A stretch of 64,000 nucleotides of DNA, from assembly GCA_014281115.1 (NCBI GenBank), contig JACONQ010000003.1, positions 2,666,001 to 2,730,000 of the forward strand, written 5' to 3'. Origin of the DNA: Laburnicola sp. R22_1 (taxonomy: Eukaryota > Ascomycota > Dothideomycetes > Pleosporales > Didymosphaeriaceae). Below the pieces are notes generated by a model, which made no database searches, was not told where the DNA came from, and saw nothing but the letters and a program-made list of their open reading frames with translations. Both the position numbers and the translations under genes were made by a program. Positions 57,339 through 64,000 of the stretch are shown here, piece after piece; positions within the stretch are counted from its first letter, which is position 1; the number at the start of each line of letters is the position of its first letter.

Positions 57339-60300
57339 ATGTCTCTATTAACACTTAGGGATCCCATAGTGATCCTAACCGATTACTTAAACTATACACT
57401 ATGGCTAAGGCAAATTAATGCCTAAGCCCAGTCGTTGAAAGCATAGGATCTTATTAACCTATCCCTTAACAATGAACCAATGGTAGAACTGGTCATGCTA
57501 GTCGCACCGAATATTAGTGCCTATTAACTAGCTCCCGCTTTCGTCAACAGAAACACCAACAACGCCCGTCCATCGCTACTATCGCACCTATCGCTAGCTG
57601 GCGAAAAGGCGTACAAAATCGATACCGATTTCTATAAGAATTAACTCGAAATCTACAAGCTTCTAGATCAAAAGTACGAACAGGAGAAGGAGAATCTAGA
57701 TAAGCTGGTTATTCTTATTTAAACCACCACCTTGGCATATTTACAGTCTAATTGCTGCACCCTAGGTAAATTAATTAGATAATGGATTAAGAACCTTACA
57801 AAAATGGTTAGGGTTGACTAACACAATAAATAAAGAAGAGCAAGGATTAGGTACTAAGACGCTCTCAAACCAATAAGATTAGTTAGTTTATAGTACACCT
57901 AGCTTGCTAAGTACGATTATGTAGCTACAAAAACTGAGTACAATTGTGTGTTAGAGCTTTGGGAGCTAGACTTAGTTAAATAAGATTTTATAAAAGCGGT
58001 TACTAATATCGCATCCTAATAGGTTACAACCTTCCTGCAATATAGAAGTAAGGACAAGACTATTAATAGAAAAGAGATAGTGAAACTCTTTTAAGAATAA
58101 ATAGTAATACAGCACCCAATTAAGGGTAAACAAAGGGGCGCCTTTACTGTTATAGGACTATCTCTTACTAACAGTGGTGTAACCACCTAGGCTGCAGCTA
58201 GGGACGCCTAACCTGTGGATAAAGCAGCATTACCCAAGCGAGGCAGATTACGCGCCAATAAAGTTGGCCCTAAAGCCAAATCCAAGCAGTCCGTACGAGT
58301 CACTAACGATGAGCCAACGGCAGTTAGAGGCTAAGAGGGATTAAACCCCAAGTGCCCTGCTTGTGAACAACGCCATAGTCTGAAAGACTGCTTTTACGCA
58401 TTTCCTAACAAACGACCTAAATAGTTTAAACCAAAGCCTGCTATAGAGGCGGTTATAATATATAGGTTAGAGAATAACTCTATGCTTATAGAGCGTATAA
58501 GATCTATAAAGCGTTAAAAGTCACAGACACTAAAGATTAAACAATTAAAGACCCCTACTCTAACTCGAATTACTAAGATTACTAACAATGAATAACTAGA
58601 TAGTAGACAGATCACTGTCCTCTTAGCGAGCTTTAATGCTATCGCAGCCTCCTACTACTTAGACCTAAACACATACCCACTACGTAACTCCGCGATCCTT
58701 AATTCTGGCACAACCTGCCACATCTTTAATAACATTAATCGCTTCGTCTTATAGCAACCACCGTCGCCAGGAGACTTTGTATGGGCGGGATTATCACAAG
58801 TATAGATAAGGGGATATGGGAGTGTCTATCTTCACGTTAAGAGTAAGGAGGGAAATTGCTTAGTAAGGTTAGATAATATCGCCTACTATCCTGGTCTACT
58901 TTGCAACCTAGTGTCCTTCTAATTACTCTAAAGGCAAGGCCTCTAGTAGGACACTAAGTTAGACCTAACAACAATTAGGAGACAAGACAATACAATCCTG
59001 GCCGAACTCTAAGAAATCTACGATTAATAGGTACTAGAGTTCATACCAACATTAAAATTAACTTGTACCACGATTAATAGTACGTGCGCTACACACAAAT
59101 TTACCTCGCGCACCGCACGACAAGCGCAGAAGGTGAACGCCATCACATGGCACAAACAACTAGGCCACCCAGGCCCTTAGGCACTAGAGCACATAGTAAA
59201 TCACAGTGAAGGGGTACGTATTAAAGGGTTGACCACAGTCTAATGCGACGCTTGCGGCAGATTAAAGCTTAGGCAACAAATTAGACGTTAGGCTAGACAA
59301 ATCAACAATGGCCTAGGAGAGAGAGTCGCTATAGACTTTCACGACTTCAAAGACAAGAGCTTAACTAGCGAAAAGAGTATGATGCTTATCTCTAATCGTT
59401 TCTTAGGCATAGCTTAGGACTTCTACCTTAAAGACAATTGACTAGCACAAACAATTATTAAGCTGCTAAAGGAATTTGTACTATTTATAAAAGTACAGTT
59501 TAAGGTGACTATAAAAGTTATTAAATCTAACAATGAGATTTTCTTAGTTAAATAAGACGTTCACAGGTAGTGTGTTAATAAAGGGGTTATTATTAAGCCT
59601 TTAGCACCCGATACCTAAGCTTAAAATAGAGGGGCTAAACGCTTAGGGGGTGTAATTAAGGAAAAGAGCCGTGCAATGCGACTTGACGCCAACCTCCCCT
59701 GGACACTATGGCTAGAGATTACACGAGCGGCCGTATACCTGTATAATTAAACGCTAAACTACGCCAATTAATGGCAATTACCACACGAAGTATTTTTTAT
59801 AATAGTTGCCTACTAAAACGGCATTGTTACCCAACTAAAGAAACCAAACTAGGCTTACCTTAGAGCCTACGGCTATAAAGCTTTTGCCTTAACTAATAAT
59901 ACAAAACGCGGCAAGAGCAAGCTCTAAAGGCTTAACCTAAAGGTATAGGTTAGTTACCTAGTAGGCTATTAATTAATAAACATCTAGAGAGTATGGATAC
60001 CTCTACTTAACAAAGTTATTAGCACACGCGATATTATCTTTAACAAAAATCAAGTGTTCTTAGGTAAATAAGAAGACCTATTGGACAACCTTATGCATAG
60101 CACTACTGAAGAGATTGCTACATGGACCTAAATAGTGGAGCTACTGCCCTTACCACTAGAACATAAAAATATGGAGTCTTTCTATAAGGATAAGTCGATT
60201 ATTAACTCTTATAAGGAGGACGAGGGTGCTCTAGGGTACTATTAAGGGAGGAAGATTAATTACACCTACCCAACACCACTAGAGACACCTCCGCCTATTG

Positions 60301-62177
60301 CACTGCTTGCCCAATTAATGGTGAGTTTTAAACAGGACTAAATTGAAAAATTACCTATAGGAACACCACAGCCAGATTAACGCGCTATGCTATAGGCAGC
60401 CGCCTTCCTTATAGGTACACTTGCAGGAAGTAGAGGCAAATATAAGGGGAAGCCACTTAACAAAGCTTAATTTAATCGTATGCTTGTAGTAGGTAAGAAA
60501 CCCTATTAAAGTTAATTGCTAGAACCTCTATTATGCAGAACCTAGATAGATAATTATCTATTATTTAAAATGTGGAAGGATGCCGAGCGATCCTATCTAC
60601 AAAGTCACAAAGAAATGAGGTCTTGGAGCGAGGTGCCTGCAGCCTTAGTGCGATCACGCGGTTACTAGATTCTTGACTGTATGTGGGTATATACCTACAA
60701 ACTTGATAAACATTATAGATTACAAAAGTGCAAGGCAAGGCTAGTAGTGCGCGGAGATTAACAACGCTATCTTACTACATAGGATGCCTATGCCGCAACA
60801 CTCGCAGGTAGATTATTTCGCCTGCTTATGTTAACAGCGGCTCGGTTTGACCTAGAGCTAAGCCAGTACGACGTTACTAACGCCTTCGTCCACGCGAACC
60901 TGGACAGAGAAATCTACATACGGATGCCCCAAGGTTATACCTAAAGAGGCACTATCCTATAGTTGCACAAGACACTATATAGCTTACGCATCTTACCACT
61001 ACTATAGCAGAGAGAATTTACTAGTGCGCTTAAGGATCTCGGTTTTACCGCAGTCCCACACGAACCTTACTATATAATTAAAGATAGCATTATTATCTTC
61101 TTCTATATAGACAACCTTATCGTCGCATACTTAAAAGATTAAAAGCACGCTGCCAATGCAGTAATAAAAAAGATAGGTACAAAGTTCACCCTGACTAGTG
61201 GTAACAATCTATAGTGGTTCCTAGGCATTAAAGTTGTTAGAGACCGTGCTAACAGGCAACTCTGGTTATTACAGAGGTCCTACGTGGACAAGATCAGTTG
61301 TCTAATTAACTAACGCGACCTTAAACACGATACCCTAATATTAGCAGTTAAACTGTTACCTTAAGAAGGACTCGCCACAATAGTAGAAATTAATTAGTAC
61401 TAGCAGAAGGTGGGATTAATCCTCTACGCTGTAGTAACCACGCGCCTGGACATAGCTTTTGTAAGCTCCTAATTATCGCGCTTCCTTTTAAACCCTAGCG
61501 ACGACCATTATAACGCCGCTAACCGCGTACTACTATACCTATTATCCACCCGATCACTAGGGCTACGATTTAGAGAAGCAGACACTTACAAGGTTGCGAG
61601 CGACGCGTTGTTTGCAGACAACACCTTTAATAGAAAGAGCTTATAGGGGTATATTATTAAATTGTTTAGTGGCCTTGTCGCCTAGAAGGCAAACAAACAA
61701 GACACCATTACTACTTTAATAACTAAAGCTAAGTTGCTAGCACTTTTATAAGTTGTAAAAGAGGCACTGTTTACAGCTCGGTTAATTAATAAACTTAAGA
61801 TTAAACTGTCGCTATTAACAATTACTATCAATTGCGACAACTAACAAACTATTCGACTTGTTACTAAGGAAATCGCCAAATTGCAAACTAAGCTTAGGCA
61901 TATCGACATATACAATTATTGGCTTTAATAAGAAGTAGTACGTGGAGCTATTAAAGTCTAGTACTAGCAATTAGAAGAAATGGCAGCAGATAGTCTTACA
62001 AAAGCTCTGCCAGCCGCCATATAGACCAAGTTCTTAAATTAACTAGGACTTGAAGACGTCAGGGGAAGGATTACTAACTAAGAGGCCGACCTTAATAAGT
62101 TAGAAGATAGGATAGAAGCTTTTAAACTATAAGCAATAGTACAACTACGCAAGAGATAGTTTAGCTTGGCCCTCTGA
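57339..62177 (+). pseudogene. Copia gag-pol, single frame, killed by nonsense and active-site changes
   Basis: ATG 57339 to TGA 62175-62177 is one phase for 1613 codons. Gag is followed by a knuckle CPACEQRHSLKDC (58353-58391), then a protease-region motif near LNSGTTCHIF (58705-58730). The GAG-pre-integrase part has HKQLGHPG and CDACGRLK. The integrase core starts AIDFHDF (first Asp kept). The second Asp reads Asn (59529-59531, KSNNEIF) and the Glu reads Lys (59637-59639, GAKRLGG). RT contains NAFVHANLDREIYIRMPQGY and the box FYIDNL, with Asn at 61113-61115 for the second Asp. RNase H lies at about 61,590-61,950. Dozens of TAG/TAA replace Gln/Trp codons, and no frameshift is detectable at the checkpoints. 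PBS type not determined. Confidence 0.93.
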
Positions 62178-62181
62178 GGAT

Positions 62182-62195
62182 CCAAGCTAAGGGGG
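62182..62195 (+). other. polypurine tract of Copia
   Basis: CCAAGCTAAGGGGG, two bases before the 3' LTR; the expected primer site for plus-strand DNA synthesis. Confidence 0.7.
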
Positions 62196-62197
62196 TG

Positions 62198-62515
62198 TGT
62201 CAGATATCAGGTTACTAGAAATCACTGTGATTTTACTGTGAAATCCAGTAGTTACGTGCGTCCAATCACATAGTCTCCTTATAACAACAGTTGGTGTAAC
62301 TTACAGTGATTTCACTGTGAGATCACTGTAAAATACACAAAGGAGACTGGCGTACTACTATTACACTACTCCGCACTATTACTAGTGCGTCTTAGCGCTA
62401 GATAGATATTGCGTACGATAGCTGAGCTTCTCTGACAGAGATCACTCGACAATCAATTCATTATCAAATCCATCACTTTCATCTCATCTCATTAAAGATA
62501 CTTACGTATCTGACA
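62198..62515 (+). repeat. 3' LTR of Copia
   Basis: 318 bp, direct repeat of 56985-57302. Followed by the CTTCT duplicate at 62516-62520. Confidence 0.95.
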
Positions 62516-64000
62516 CTTCTCCTTAACCATAGCTACTATTAACTTCTCCTTTGGTAGCCACGCCTCTAGTGCCAGCAACAATAACAATAGTAATAGTAAG
62601 GAAAATAGCTAAGGCTTGCAATGGCCCTTGCCGCCACCTATTAATAACGCCCTATAGCTGCTTCTATTCCGTTGTGCGTATGCCTGCCCTAATTGCCCCT
62701 TAGCTTGCTAACCTGTGTTCTAGTTATTGCCCTCTTAAATTAGCTATGCAATTTTGGCACTATTTGTGAGTTTGTGAGCCTCTTACGCGACGTTTACGCT
62801 AAGTATCTATTGTTAGGCTATCTTGCACAGTTTGCTTAGAGTATGGGCAGCTTTAAAATTAATCTTAATTCTGCTAATAACACTCCTATCGCCTATACTA
62901 TCCTCTTCTATTGGCTGTACTAAGCTACCCTTGTAAAGGACACAAGTACTAATAAACAAAGGCGCAATTATTTTAAACAGCGCTTAGTGTCTAGTTATAC
63001 TTCTTATGCATCCTATCTTTCTACCCTTCTCTTTGCTACTAGCTAAGGCCGCATTAACTATAATCTTAGTGCGGCTAAGGGTAATTATAACTAAGCCTGC
63101 GGGGCTTATGTCTAGAGTTGTTGTCCCTACTTTTAGTATATTAATAGTAGTTAGCGCCTTCTCCTTAAGGGCTGCTACGTTCTATGCTAGACAACTTCCT
63201 AATATTAGTAGTGCTCCTTTAACTACTATAGTAAGCCCCAATTCGCTCTTAGCTGGTTCCCTATTACTAATCTGTCTGCCCAGCTTTATTTCCTCTAGTA
63301 TTCGCCACAAACACTTAAGTTAATTTTTTTTAGTAGGGTTGTTAGCAAGTGCGTAAGCTACAGACAGAGCAACTAGAAGTAAACACCCGCATCTGTAATA
63401 GAATTAGTAAGCTGCTTAGTTTTAGCAACACTGCCATAATGCTCCCTACTAGGCGCCTAGATAGGCCTCGTCCAATTATTAAGAGTTCCTTAGAGGCGCC
63501 TAATTCTCTATTGGGCACTAATTCTAACATTACTAAGCCTTCCTTACGCACGCCCCTCTTTAGGCGTTATTACGCCTAACCTATTATCCTTTCTAGTAGC
63601 AACAGCAGTAGTCCTTCCTTATTCTAAGGTTCTCCCTACACACCACTCTTTTCCTATCCTTCTTAACCCATTATCTTCTTTAGCAGCGATAGTGGTAGCC
63701 CTTCCCTATTTTAGGGTTAGACTACTCCTACTTCTAGTCATCTGCTCTCTAGCCCTAATTCCTCACTAGGCTAGGTCTTACTTAATACGGTGCTGCAGGT
63801 TAGCTTTTTATCCTCTAATTTATTTCCCTTTTAGGCCACTAACAATCCTTCTAAAGTTCTATTCCACTCGCCTTCCCCTATACGTCTAGCTTCCCAATAG
63901 TCTATTAATTTCGCCCGTACTCTCTTATCCCCGCTTGGCCGCAGCGGCATAATCTCCTCTTCTCCTTCTTTAGGTCTGTTCTCCATTCCTTCTAACCTCT

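Larger units (their letters stand above)
56985..62515 (+). mobile_element. complete Copia (Ty1-like) retrotransposon, RIP-mutated
   Basis: A 5531-bp element with 318-bp LTRs, one gag-pol frame, a purine run before the 3' LTR and a 5-bp target duplication (CTTCT), all standard for Copia. Inserted in Gypsy copy B on the opposite strand. Related pieces in the window are the 5' end at 1-922 and the solo LTR at 21068-21359. Confidence 0.95.
54720..64000 (-). mobile_element. Ty3/Gypsy element, copy B (3' part, split by Copia, runs off the window)
   Basis: The LTR at 54720-54868 is followed by sequence collinear with copy A from 28530 onwards. After removing the Copia insertion (56985-62520), about 3.7 kb align with copy A up to about 32.2 kb. 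By orientation this is the 3' LTR and the 3' accessory region; pol and the 5' LTR lie beyond base 64000. It retains more CpA/TpG than copy A and is the better template for reading the accessory ORF. Confidence 0.9.
54869..64000 (-). pseudogene. 3' accessory ORF of Gypsy copy B, interrupted by Copia
   Basis: On the minus strand, 63,460-62,521 followed directly by 56,979 downward reads as one protein-like frame with stops only at plausible Gln/Trp codons. It includes VAALKEKALTTINILKVGTT, QPIEEDSIGDRSVISRIKIN and KAAHTLSKLCKIA, with a hydrophobic Leu run near 62,600. The Copia target site at CTTCT lies inside this frame. The open frames 63006-63323 (+), 63342-63551 (-) and 63349-63579 (+) are alternative-frame shadows. 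No family recognised, and I could not link it to gag or env. Confidence 0.5.

Noticed and set aside
63349..63579. Overlapping open frames on both strands near the window end
   Set aside because: Neither matches the phase of the long protein-like minus-strand frame of the accessory region.

Overview
The window looks like a heterochromatic, transposon-packed block from the nuclear genome of a filamentous ascomycete (Pezizomycotina). Nearly every recognisable reading frame carries many TAG/TAA codons. CpA and TpG dinucleotides are scarce. Where two copies of a repeat can be aligned by eye, the differences are almost all transitions of the CpA to TpA / TpG to TpA kind. That is the mark of repeat-induced point mutation (RIP). 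Families seen (Copia, Ty3/Gypsy, pogo/Fot1, Tc1/mariner, DUF3435 tyrosine recombinase, NACHT-WD40) also fit a filamentous fungus. The species cannot be named from sequence alone, and I found no intact protein-coding gene. Open frames of 60-120 codons are surviving scraps of dead genes or chance frames.

Layout. 1-922: 5' end of a Copia element on the minus strand. 1112-2975 and 2990-5202: two pogo/Fot1-like DNA transposons, back to back, each with long TIRs and a TA target. 5225-8549: relic of a DUF3435 tyrosine recombinase, the family that includes Starship captains, interrupted by a 1001-bp mariner-type MITE but otherwise in one frame. 8.5-21 kb: strongly eroded sequence containing a pair of LTR-like repeats, a short un-RIPped solo LTR, a 703-bp hairpin element and coding-like relics I do not recognise. 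21068-21359: Copia-like solo LTR. 21716-24616: Tc1/mariner element. 26.1-27.7 kb: a further pogo transposase relic.

28381-40609 is a complete 12.2-kb Ty3/Gypsy element (149-bp LTRs, GTAA target duplication) on the minus strand, inserted just upstream of an NLR relic (NACHT plus WD40) at 40.7-43.3 kb. 45459-54683 is a 9.2-kb chromodomain-bearing Gypsy element (chromovirus, minus strand) with a pogo element nested in its gag region (52087-53851). 54720 to the window end is a second copy of the 12.2-kb Gypsy family, split by a complete Copia element (56985-62515, plus strand) with a CTTCT duplication. The first Gypsy copy preserves the empty site.

How it fits together: the nesting gives relative ages (Copia after Gypsy copy B; pogo after chromovirus; MITE after the recombinase). 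RIP then silenced everything, repeatedly replacing catalytic acidic residues (Asp to Asn, Glu to Lys) as well as creating stops. The most interesting content is the captain-like recombinase relic with an NLR relic about 32 kb downstream on the same strand. Captain plus NLR cargo is what a dead Starship could look like, but the ends of such an element are not visible here.
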